NCBI GenBank assembly: GCA_949152475.1
Contig: OX424555.1
Span: forward strand, 74,663,499 to 74,727,498
Source of the DNA: Terebella lapidaria
Taxonomy: Eukaryota; Annelida; Polychaeta; Terebellida; Terebellidae
DNA: 64,000 bases
Direction of reading: 5' to 3'
This document shows positions 1-12,800 of the stretch, piece after piece. The notes under the pieces were generated by a model. That model worked only from the letters and a program-made list of their open reading frames with translations. It made no database searches and was not told the DNA's origin. The stretch's first letter is position 1; every line of letters starts with the position of its first letter. A program made the position numbers and the translations under genes.

Positions 1-761
1 AACAAAACGTACATACCAACAACAACTTGTTCGTTACGCTGAAGATACGACGTGTTGTTTGCTGACGCGTGTAAAAGTGATATCTATAATCATCACTTTG
101 TACAAGCACTGTGATACTTTTTATAGAATCATGTCTCGGTTCATCATCCGTGGCTATACATATCTCTGTTAATGAAGTTTCATGAAGAAAGGTTGGGTAG
201 TCTTGCTGATTTTGTTACCTTTATGTTTACATTACAAATGAATGGGAGAGCGGCTCACTACAGTGTTTGGATTGTTACCCGCAGTCAATCCTTAAATGTT
301 GGAGTTTTGGAATGGTTCTGAAACTTTTGAAGGACCCCTGGTAAGGCCAGGAATACCACGGTGTTACGTACATTTTCAAGACTTCCTGGTTTGGGTAGCT
401 GGCTGCGCACGTGGGTAATATATGTGTGTCAACTTGTCGATGACAAACTTCCTTTTGGATGGAAATGAACATTTCGGATCTCTGTTCAAAAGTCACTGTC
501 TACAAAATTGAAGTTCATAACGGAACAATTGCGCTGTTTCTCGACTTCACAGTGCCAGCTTATTACGCATCCATAGTAATGATTCTTTCATCCAATTGTT
601 CTTCACTTCGCATATTCAGCACAATATAATATATTATGATATCTTACAATATTAATGCGGTGTGACTTGTAGCTACTGCCACATGAACACTGAAGAAATC
701 AGCAGTACCTGCAATTGCGATAAATAGTGTGGAATATCCCGGATAATAACAATGTTAGGAT
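1..761. other. 5' flank of the host gene; no gene seen
   Basis: AT-rich sequence with no convincing coding exon on either strand. It should hold the promoter and 5' UTR of the YWTD gene if exon 1 at 762 is right. No clear TATA box or initiator could be assigned. A short upstream ORF (ATG at 752, stop TGA at 767-769) overlaps the proposed start codon in another frame and could lower translation. Confidence 0.4.
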
Positions 762-837
762 ATGGCTGAGGAAGTACGTCAAAGGATATGGATGTTTTTG
801 CTGATGACTTCAGCATTATTGGCCGTAGAATCTCAAG
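762..837 (+). CDS. Exon 1: signal peptide
   Basis: ATG opens 25 codons with a typical secretion signal: a basic n-region (VRQRIW), a hydrophobic core (MFLLMTSALLAV) and a polar end (ESQ). It stops at a CAAG/gtaata donor in phase 1. Exon 2, 17.4 kb away, starts with the two bases needed to complete the codon (G+AA = Glu). Phase match plus signal peptide support the assignment, but the distance is large and transcript evidence is absent. Additional phase 1-1 exons inside intron 1 cannot be excluded. Confidence 0.6.
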
Positions 838-3800
838 GTAATATCTTCTTTTCTCTATTAGAATGTTATGAATAGTGTGTGTAGTTAGTTATAACTGTTA
901 ATTATGCATATTCATAATCATTATTTATGGATACTATGAATGTGTGGGCATGATGTTAATGAGTTGCACTCACATACTAGTAAATCATATGTACACATGT
1001 ATGGTTGGCCAAATCGCTCATAAGTAAACTTTGTTGCGCGCAATAAATATGTAAACATTTTGCCCACAGTAAATTAACTAATCAAAGGACGGTGTATTAT
1101 GACGCGATCAAAATATATTTATATCGCGCAGTAAGTCAACCATTTATATCCCGTCTCCATGCGCGACACATTTCCAATGATACTTTTTGCGGCATTAAAT
1201 CAGGAATTTTATCATCGGATTGCTGAAAATGCCCGATCATCCTGATTGGTAAATTCCCCGACAATACAACGCCGTATTTGGAGAGCTGTGACGCAACCCC
1301 ACGATATTTTCTACACCATGGGCTTCAGGCGGGTAATAGGGAATGGCGCTTTGGAGAGTTTCATATAATCCAATGATAAAATTGTTACCATGGCTTCAGA
1401 CCCGAATACGGCGTGATATTTGCCTTCAGTCAGCATCAGGATATGGTGACTTCAGGCAGATCTCACGCCGTATTAGGGTCTGAAGCCCATGATAACTTAT
1501 AGTATCGTGCAGTAAATTAGCCAGTCACTCTAGGTGGAATAATCGTTTTCTGAAATTCGAAATCAATCAATTGGCTAGCATGTATTAGATGATATATATA
1601 ACACCGTTACAACCCCCCAAAATACCCGTGCAGTGTTGTTTGGAAATACCGTAAAAACGCATAATGTGATCGAATTGTTTACATCTACGCTAACATATAA
1701 AACACAGATATGTATTTCCCTATATAGTCGTTATTACACAGTCGTCAACTTGCGCACAGTATTCCTGAAGCCTGATATATGAATATATATATATATGAAG
1801 CCTGCTAACAGGAGTAACATAATCTGAAAAAAAAATTGATGGTAAGGTATTTTTGGTTGGAAACACATCCCAAACGAGATTTCAAGCAAAGGGGACTTAG
1901 CAGATAGACTAATATAATGATATTCATTTGCGTGGTAGTTTCATTTGTTGTTGACATCTCTGATGACGCCAGTGTGTCTTTGGATTAACTATTTGGTCGG
2001 GCTTTGTTTCAATTGCAAAATGTTGTATTTTACGTTTGTTATTGGCATCATCAAAATCTGAGTGTATTGGTTGTAATAGATTGATACTTACATCCGTTAT
2101 TATTAACTATAAACACATGAAGTGAGATTATTCCTCAATTATCGTCCGATTGCCTCTTTATCTACATGTATTCACCATATAATGGAATTTCTGTCTACTG
2201 CTAATGTATTATGGGGGTTGATTGGTTCACAGTTGATCAAACTAAACAGTTACTGGGAGGTGGCACTCGGCTGTTTGTGTTTGTCAAGCAATTGTTTATC
2301 ATAGCACACACGAGATATGTGCTGCAGGATTCACGTTACAGGCGCTGCAGTATTCACGTAAAAGGGGCGACAGTATTCAAGTAACACTAGATGTAAAATT
2401 GCCCCAGAATTTCTCTTTCCACTAAATTAACTTCGTGCTCATCAATATAAACACATACAAATGTCAGATTTATGATCATCGTGGATCGTGCATTATACTG
2501 TTCCAGTAAATATACGAGTATATAGGCTGCAATATTCCTGGCTGGATCTCATCAACTGGCAATTTCTTTTCTTCGTTGTTAAGTAATTCAGTATGCAAGT
2601 AGCACTAGATGGAAAATTGCCCCTAAATATCTCTTTCAACTAAATTGACTTTGTATACATCAATATAAACACATACAAAGGTAAGATTCATGGATTGTGC
2701 ATGGTACTTTTCCAGTACGAGCATATAGGCTGCAATATTCCTGGCTCGATCTCATCAACTGGCAATGCCTTTTCTTCGTTGTTAAGTAATTCAGCATGGA
2801 TTTGTCTCTGTCGCGCTGCGTCCGCCGCCGCCATAGAGATTTTCTTGTGAATGTTCTACAGGTGGCAAATCTTAACCGATTCCAATATTTTTTATACAGA
2901 CACTTCTTATAGTAAGATCCCGACACCAATCAAATTGGCCGATTGGCGACACATTTTGTGCTCATATAGTCCAGTGGCTCAGGGGGTGTATGTGTGCATG
3001 AGATGTCCCCTAAATTTGACTTCAGATATGTAATTTGGGGCAATTCAGGGAACATATCATTCAGGGTAGACATTTGGTAGCCCGGCCCTAAGCGAGAAAA
3101 TTGACATTTTATACGGGTCCCCTCGAAGTCATGTTTTGCTGTTTTCACGCAAATTATTTAAGGGGGTATTTCGGCCATTGCATAAGTTTTGATGAATCAA
3201 TCATCATATATCACATATCAAATGGAAGGTTTTTGAATTATCTGTCCAATGATATGCTAATATTGCAGTTGCAATAAAAATTCATCTCTCTGTAACTAGT
3301 TAAAAATAACTTTTGTCGCCAACTCTGAACAAACTCTGCCGAAGACCCACCCCTATGGTGGCAGGGTTAAGTTATCCCTGAAATCTCTCAAATATTCTTC
3401 ACCCACTAGTATATTTTTGTCCACTGGGGGCTTCTAGGTTGGAAAGTCATTAAAAGAAATCAATATAGCCACAAACTTCATGGTAACATTTTGTAAACAT
3501 GCGTAACCCAGAATTGACATTTCGCGATTTTCACTCAAATTATTTAAGAGGTATACTTGGTATCAGAGCCACTATATATGTTTTAATACTTTGATAATCT
3601 TATGTCATGAGCATATAACAGGTAATTGAATTATCTGTCGAATGATGTGTTTATATTTCAGTTGCTATAAAAATTCAGCTCTCTATATCTAGCTAAATGT
3701 AGTTTTTGTTTACATCTCTGAAGAAACTCTGTCCAGGACCCTCATGGTACATCGATTGAGTTTTGCTTTGATATATCATAGCTTCACCTGAAGCCATATT

Positions 3801-6800
3801 TGTGTCCACTGAGGTTTCCTAGTTAACAAAATGGCATAACAGGAGCAATATAGCCCCAAAATCGATTCTAACACTTTGTACCATTGGGTAACTCTGAATT
3901 GACTTTTCACAATTTGTACTCAAGGGGCTATACTTTGTTTCTGTGCCGTGTAAGTTCTGAATAAATGCATTATTTATTACGAAAATGTGGCAAACCATTA
4001 GAAAGGCAATTTATTCAACTATAAAATGATGTGTTATTTTCTCTGCAATCTTTCTGTAACAAACTATGTATACTTTTTTCAACATCTCTGTTGGTGGAAT
4101 TCTTATGTGGCCTTCAGAGAGGATGATTCTGACATACAATGTTGTGGACACCATTTGATTCATTGATATGTCGAATCTATATAAATCACATGTTTTTTGT
4201 TCTGGCAGTATGATGAAACCAACCTAGATATAATAGACGTGGAATCAATACCCAGTATTAAGTATTCCGAGCAAACAAAACAAGGTCCGTTATCCAATCT
4301 CATAGTCCGGGGACAGAAAGTCATATCAGGCATACGAAGTGACAGAAAACAAAAATGACAGGGAAACTCATGAACCCCCAAAAATGGCCATTAGGAGGTA
4401 AAATCAGGTGTTAAAATACTAAACAGTGAAATTAGTGCATTCGTTAACATGTTAATACATAGGTCACTGATATTCTGTTGGCGAGTTCTTTCTGTGGCTT
4501 TCAGACAGAGTTTTGATTTATAGTTGCAAAATACACAACAGGAGATCACATTCTGTAGGCTTGACCGTCTGATAATAAGACCCTTTCACAAGAGTTTTCA
4601 CGATTTTGGCGGATTATTTTATTTTTTTATAAGACCCTTTCACAAGAGTTTTCACGATTTTGGCGGATAATTTTGTTCTCACCATAGTTGTATTGTCATA
4701 AGTTTAGGTCATTCGTTCCCTATTTCAATACATTCACCAAATGAACTTAAGCTTTAGTCACAGCAAGAATCAACTGCGCTTAGCTCTCCTGTTTCGAAAT
4801 GACAGCGGGTCTACTTTGCGCATTGAAAGTTGTTCCAATATACAACCGTCTTCAGCTCAGGATGTGTTTTTTTTTTCAAGTTTGCGAAGTGGGATATATC
4901 GAGAAGTGACTTCTAGATAGTTCTAGATAGAGTTAATAGATATAGTTCTTTCAATCTAAGGGGCGGAGCTCCTATTTAACAGAGAATAAGCACGTCTGTG
5001 TCTAATAAAAGGGTAATAATTCATGTCGTTCCTTTCCTGGTTGCATGCAAAGCATGTGGGATGAGGCGTGCTTCTGCTTCTTCAATCTTTATATCCAGGT
5101 GACTGGATGTGGTGAAAGTTACACCAACATCTTGAAGAACGCGTCATCATTTGCCTTCAGATCGACATCAAGTAAAGATGGTGTTCAATAGAGTAGGTGG
5201 CGTCAATCCTGAGCCCTGACAGTCTGCCCAGAATGGGAATGTCACCACCTATACCAAATATGGTGGAGAAGAAGCAGAAACGACATCAATAGTTATACTG
5301 TCATCAAGCACATGTGTCCTTGTCCTGGGTCTTCTACTGGAAGCTGCTCCATTCCGATGCATGCCTGGTTGCGAGCTGGAATACTTCATCAAAAATTTTA
5401 CCACTCGATACATACCACTTCACATTCCTGGGGGAAACATCCTGAGCATTGTGGTTCAACCTGTAGCACAGCAAGGTTGGACCAAAACATTCAGCGATCA
5501 AGGTAGATTCATCATTGTACATCAATCATATCGGGAAAAAGGGGAGCCAAAGGTAGTTGAATCTTTCCGATGCAAAAGCAGAAGATTATTTGTTGAATGT
5601 CTTGAAATAGGGAACAGTGTGTGCATGAAAATGACGTTATTTTACCGCAATACCACTGCAGCAAATGACAGAACAATCCAGCAGCTGCCACCAATTTCTT
5701 GTGAAATTAATTTCTACATATCACTATCATTATATACAACACATATACAAGTGCTACCATCAGATGGCCAGCCAACAAATTGCGAACCATTGCACAAATT
5801 TTGTTATTCTGTATGTACCTGTATATATTTCAGTAGTTTTCCAATAAATTGTTTGATCACAACATTAATGTCTTATCGACATAAAGCAAGTGAAATTTAT
5901 GTGTTCTGGATAAATTTGACAATCAATACCTTCCATTTGATATGCTGATTGACAATGATCAAGAAAGCAGTAATTAAGTTGACTTAATAGCAGAGATTTT
6001 TTACACGTCATTTGATACGTGAATCAACCGCCTTTCTATTGTTTATATGTCGCATTTTCACATTCATTAATCGATTATTTACAACTTATGAGGCATAGAA
6101 GCCAAGTATAGCCCTCGAATAAAAATTGTGAAACCCCAATTCAGAGTTACTCATTGATACAAACTGTTAGCTTACATTTTGTGGCTATATTGCTTCTGCA
6201 AATGAAAGTGTGTGTTCTAGATAGAGTTAATAGGTCAATACCTTCGATTTGATATACCAGTCGCCATACATGTTACATGCATGCAGTTTACTTTCTAAAG
6301 AGATGTTGAAACAATATGCATAGTTGCTTACAGGAAGGAAATAATAACACATCATTTGATAATAGAATCAAGTGCCTTTCAAATGGTATGCCACATTTTC
6401 CCATTACCTATTGCAATTATTCAGAACATATGCGGCACAGAAACAAAGTATATAGCCCGACGAGTACAAATTGTGAAACGTCAATTCAGAGTTATCCGTT
6501 GGTACAAAGTGTTAACATCGATTTTCGGGCTATATTGCTTTTGTTAATGCCTTTTGGTTGACTAGAAGACCTCATTGGACACACAAATGCCTTTGGGTGA
6601 GTGATATATCAAAGGAAAACTCTACTGAAATACCATGGGTTTCTTCGACAGAGTTTCTTCAGCGATGTAGACAAAAGTTGCATTTAACCAGTTATAGAGG
6701 GATGAATTTTTATAGCAACTGAAATATAAACAACATTTGACAGATAATTCAATTATCCGTTATATGCTGTATAACATCAGATTATCAAAGTATTAAAACA

Positions 6801-9800
6801 GATGTAGTGGCTCTGATACCAAGTATACCCTCTTAAATAATTTGAGTGAAAATCGCAAAATGACAATTCAGGGTTACACATGTTTACAAAATGCTACCAT
6901 GAAGTTTGTGGCTATATTGTTTTCTTTTAATGACTTTTTCCAACCTAAAAGCGCCCAGTGGACAAAAATATACTAGTGGGTGAAGAATATTTGAGAGATT
7001 TCAAGGGATAACTTAACCCTGCCACCATAGGGGTCTTCGGCAGAGTTTGTTCAGAGTTGGCGACAAAAGTTATTTCAAACTAATAACAGAGAGATGAATT
7101 TTCATTGCAACTGCAATATTAGCATATCATTGGACAGATACTTCAATTACCTTCCATTTGATATGATGATTGGTCCATTGAAACTTATGCAATGGCCGAA
7201 ATACCAACTATACCCCTTTAAAAAATAACCCGTATAAAATGTCAATTTTCTCGTTTAGTGCCGGGGTACCAAATGTCTACCCTGATTAATAATTATGTTC
7301 CATGAATAGCCCCGAAATTACATATCTGAAGTCAAATTTAGGGGACATCTTATGCACACATACACCCCCTGAGCCACTGGACTATCAAATTAGCATGTTC
7401 GACACACATGGTTTGTGATGAATGATGATGAAGAGAGACCATCGCATGAAACCTATAGAATGATCTAATATATATTAATAAGTTAACGGACTAATTTATT
7501 ACGACCATCAAAATACCCACTTTGACATCCGTGATCACTCCAATAACCCGCACTGTGATAGCAAATAGCACTGAATTCTTGATCAGAATTGATAACTGAT
7601 GTTTTTGGTGGAAACATAATAATATTACCGAATAAGTTAACATTAGTTTTACTAGTTACTAGTAAATTAATTTACTGCGCGATATAATTCCACACGGAGA
7701 GCTAGACATAGGGCATGACAATACCATTTATATGACGTCACATCCGTTACAGTCAGAGAATTCTTTATTTTGAAATGGGGGACACTCTTTTGCTGGCTGT
7801 TGACCCGAGCTGGTATGCATTGCACACGAACAGTTTCAAAACCACAGCACGCACAGGATGGCTCAGACAACGAGCGATAAATATTGGTTGTCAGGCACCC
7901 TCTGACAACCAATATTTTTAGGGGGTACCCTCAGAATTCGAGCTGTAGCGAAAGATCCAGTATTTCAACTTATATTTTCCTTATTATAATGAGGTGAGGA
8001 AATCAGTTATCTGCCGTTACATATTAGCATTTACGGTTCCGCTTGCTCGAGGGAGGAGCTATGAGGATTTGAAATTGGGCGTTTTAACGTTGTTTTCGAT
8101 GGGAGCGGGGATTACTGGTATAGGTCCATAGCAATAATTCCGTGATCCGTGAACTACAGTGGCTGATATATGCCATAATTATTTTTTTTTTGCAACACGC
8201 TTCACAGCATGCAAAACAAATAAATAAATAAATAAATAAAATCAACAATTTTGATCGCGTTTGAAATGTTTTCTACGTGCTCAAAACATTTCGTACGTGT
8301 ACGAAACTTTCTGTACGCGTTCAAAACTATTTAAATCAAGATCAAAACTATTTTTGACTTACGAAAATAGCTTCTGACGCGTGTAAAATAGTTTAAAACG
8401 TGTGCAAAACATTTTGAACGCGTAGAAAACATATTGAACGTGTACAAAACTAATTTTTGTACGTACGAAACTACTTATTTTAATTTGAAAGAAAATGGGT
8501 GTGAGCCGCCGGTAAGAAAAACGTAAATAATTAAATTAAGCACCCAGCTTAAATATTTAGAAAAACGCAGAACTGAAAAGACGCCAGTATGAATAAATTA
8601 ATTAATCAAACTCAATATTTTTGTACGTACGAAATTAGTTTCTCACATACGAAATCAGTTTTGTACGTACGAAATCAGTTTTGTACGTACAAAATTGTTG
8701 ATCTGACCACACTGAGGAAAACAAAAATACTAATTCAAGCAATTCCGTGAGTACGAAATTAGTTTTTCACGTACGAAAATAGTTTTGTATGTACAAATCT
8801 AATCACTGCCGTAGTCGTAAATCTCAATGGGTCAGGCCATAGAAATGTAGGGTGATATTAACAATTTTGTACGTACAAAACTGGTTTCGTTCGTAAGAAA
8901 TTCCTAATTTTGTACGTTCAAAATTGCCCAATTTATTTATTTATGATTTTTTTGCTTAGTTTGAGGGGTGTTCCGAAGAATTATAATGAAGGCATATATC
9001 AGCAACGGTAGTGAACAGACATGTACGAATTTATCACTGACAGAAATCGAGGCTCGCAAGGGATACGGGATACGTACGTGGCGCGTGCAATATTAGATAT
9101 TCAGGATACGGGTTTATATCACACTTGTGATTGACCAATCCGTTTCGGGTTTGTTTTGTCAGATGGTTAAATTAAATGGCACGTTTCCAGTGGACCAATA
9201 ATTTGAAGCGCAGATCACCCTTCCTGGTCCTACAAAGGCAATAAATTAAATGGGCGTTGATGGCAGCGATGTCGACAACTTCTTGTGACGTCAATCACCG
9301 ATATTCACATTGTATTACCAGAGCAGAACACATAAATCGTGTCCGTATGATTCGAAGTAGAATAGCTACATTGTAAGAATGTTCGGATACTTTCCGAAGA
9401 AAACAAAACTTAGAGTAAGTGAACAATCAAGTGAATTGTAATGGTATTTTTTTAATTTAATGCATCTTTTTATTGTTCTCCAAAGTCCTGGCCTGCAGTA
9501 AATTAAGTAAAGATCTCCTCGGTTAGTAAAGACCTCAGAGGGGTGGAGGTACATTGAATAGGACAAGGTACTCGGCGCATGGCCTTTGGCAATAATAGAA
9601 CGCCTTGTCGACCTACGCTTTGTAGACATGTATCTTATTTGATATATACGGCGCCTAAATATGAACAACTATCTCTCCTATGCGTGGCAGAGGTAGAGAC
9701 GCGACTGGAGGTAGTTTTGTTTGCATAATAATTGTGTCGTCAATTTAATCGAAAAGTTTTTTTTAAAAAAAAACATGGATCGTAGTCAGAAAACAAACCG

Positions 9801-12800
9801 CCCATGAAGACGGCTACTTGGTGCTTGTATATATCGTACACTTGCAAAAGCTCTGATGTTCATAATGAAATCCATGCCCATAGTTTTGTTTGGAATCATC
9901 AGATCAATTATGAATGACATGGGCGTAAATCCGGGGGAGGGGGTGGATGTAGGGGATACCCCCTCTCCCCCTACAAAAAGGGTGGGGGATGAAGTATTAT
10001 TATTCCCCCTAGTGCAGCAGATATGTAGGAGAATTGTGGGTTCGGTGGTAAAAGCACCAAAATTGGTACAAATCAGGCTGAGTACATATATATTGATTTT
10101 AGCTACAATACCAAGCCAGATTTTGCCCGAACCCAGAAATATGGCCAAAAATCCAAAATGGCCGCCATCGCTCGTATCAAAATATGGAAATGGTCATAAC
10201 TTTCTTAATATTTGACATACAAAGACAAATAAGGTGTCCATTCTTATGTTTTGTGACCTGGGGAAGCCAATTAAACACTCAGATTCTACATACAATGACC
10301 CACAAGGTGCCAATTCCCCATATGACCCACCAAAACACAGAAGTTTACCTTCAGAATTCATAACTCAACCTATATGTGTAGTCCTGGCAAACTGGTGGTC
10401 CACTTGGAGTTAAAGGCAAGGGAATGTATTTCCATCTACAATCTGTCTTATGATATCTCTTGAAAACCATCTCATATACAACGTAACAAATGTGCATTTA
10501 ATACAAGATGGCTGTGAAAATTTATTTTTTTGCCCATTTCCCGGATCCGAGATGATATAGTCCACTTGTTTCAAAATGTGGAATATTTTTTTAAGGAATG
10601 GTTATCAATGGACAAAAACTTTTACCATTACCATGCTCATTCGTGTAAATCCAATAAGAATGCCTGGCTAATCTGGAGACAACGGAACAGATCAAATGCA
10701 GTAAAATTAAAGCCGACACTCTTTCCAAACAACGTTTTTGCAGCAAAGGAATACATTGATGAGATAAATCTTGCCACATATGTACAAAAATATCGTTCAA
10801 GAACCAGCCAGGGAGAATGAACACCGGCAACCAACCAGTTGAAAGGGCACAGGGTTCCGCTTATATGTCGTCATCCTCAAGTGACAAGTCTGGCACTTTG
10901 GAGTTGGTAAAGCTTGTAGCATGTCAAGCTTTGCACACATCTATGCACTGCACAGTATATTATATTTCCTGCGGGTCCATCTCCTCGTGCAGTTTTTTTT
11001 GCAGTGACACAAGATGACATCCAGTGGATTTGATGGGCGTGCTGGAAGGTCAGTCTGTATTTGGAGACGTTGATGATATAACACCCATAGTCAGCTGGCC
11101 TCACGTTGTTGCAAGTTCATGCCCTTTGCATTACCTGATAGTGAACACGAAAGCTGTGGTACATACAGATGTAGCATTTGTGGTCCCGATGCCGAGCTGT
11201 TCTTCGCTACCTTGTCACAAAACCTTTGATGCTATCCAAAGTCAATCCCTTCATCTTCAGCACCTCCGTACAATGATACCAGAGCTTCATCTCCCATAAT
11301 TGTTTTGGCTTGCTTTGTTTGGTCCAAGGTTGTGAACATCTTCACTTGCTCACAGAACCTGTCATAGGTTTTTGGTTTCTTGGCTTCCAGTCTCCTCCCG
11401 ATCCAAAGAGAGGGCAGGTTGTGTCACATCCTTGTTTTGAGAGGATGAACACAGATGGTTGCATACATTTGGCCCACCAACTCTCGACAATATATTGAAT
11501 TATACCTTCTGTGTTGGCTTGTTGGGTTTTGGTGCCATAAATAAGTCATGTACAATACCGTCAAGTCTGTTTCATGCATAGTTCAGCATAATGGATCAGG
11601 GGAATCAACAAGTTGTTGCATTCCCTTGTCAGTGCTGTTTCCTACTATTCCCTGGAGCTGAAGACATTACTGTTTCAGTTATCAGTGTAATTGCATCGTG
11701 GAATACAACCAGCTACCCATGTGCTACTCAGGGGATATATGAAGCACTGCTTGTTGCCTGAGCTGCTGTACATTCTCCCACAGTAATCAGTCTCTGATTA
11801 CATAATTTTTCAACATCGACTCCATCTCGAGCTGTTATCCTATACCAATATTGAACAATGGTATACATTGATTGTTATTGAACAAATCCCTGGAGCTGAA
11901 GACATTACTGTTTCAGTTAGCAGTGTACTTGCATCGTGTAATACAACCAGCTACCCATGTGCTACTCATGGGATCTATGAAGCACTGCTTGTTGCCTGAG
12001 CTGCTGTGCATTCTCTCACAGTAATCTCTCATAGTCTCTGATTCCATACTTGCTCTTCATGGTTGTTCTAGATGCAAGTGTCCTGGCTTGATCACCGTTT
12101 TTCTTCTCACTGACTTCCCAAACCATCGAGTTCAGAAATTTCAGACCAATTTCTCCTATTTTTTCAACATCGACTCCATCTCGAGCTGTTATCCTATACC
12201 AATATTGAACAATGGTATACATTGATTGTTAGTGAACAAATCCCTGTCTCTGAGATCAATGATGTCCAAAGAACCTCTGACATTGCCTTTGTACTGTATC
12301 TGGAGTGTCCTTGTGTTGATCACTAGTTTCTAATGGTTACTGCTGAATTGAGTGATGGATGGTTACACAATCTGACTTGAACATAACGTTTAAACCCACA
12401 GTAAGTGTTGGGTCTTACACCTGACTCAAATCTGACATCAGAGCTCTTTACACTGATCAGGACCCGTGATTATTGAATCGGTGAACCGAACTAAAAGGTG
12501 TTGTACTCCGTCGTTTACCCAGGCCTCGAGGTTCCACATTTGAATTCAGTATCAGCAACTAAAGCTGATACTCATCTTCTGCCGTGTCAGTGCATTTTGA
12601 TAAAGGAGTAATCAACCAGTCGAGAAATGAGGCATACCTGAAAGATCCAGGCAACCAGCTACACTTTATACAATAGCAGAGAGTTGGTTGCAGATATACA
12701 CTGATAGATCAACCAAAAGCTTAAAGGGGGACAGTAATGTTTAAACTGACTGGTTCTTGTTCGTCGTCATCCTGAAATGGACGCAGATGATCTCATGATA

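Larger units (their letters stand above)
2966..7385. mobile_element. Foldback element 1 with ~1.1 kb inverted arms
   Basis: The left arm (about 2966-4095) is inverted and repeated at about 6290-7385. Both outer ends read ATAGTCCAGTGGCTCAGG going inward. Each arm is itself made of roughly three degenerate tandem units of about 390-410 bp (about 3115-3521, 3522-3908 and 3909 onward), each with a TTTAAGxGGTAT-like start, an AAATTCAxCTCT block and an xxATATAGCC block. The 2.2 kb centre (4096-6289) has no recognisable transposase. A further partial unit lies near 5950-6210. No clear target duplication was found. A long-TIR non-autonomous DNA transposon is the best description. Confidence 0.75.
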
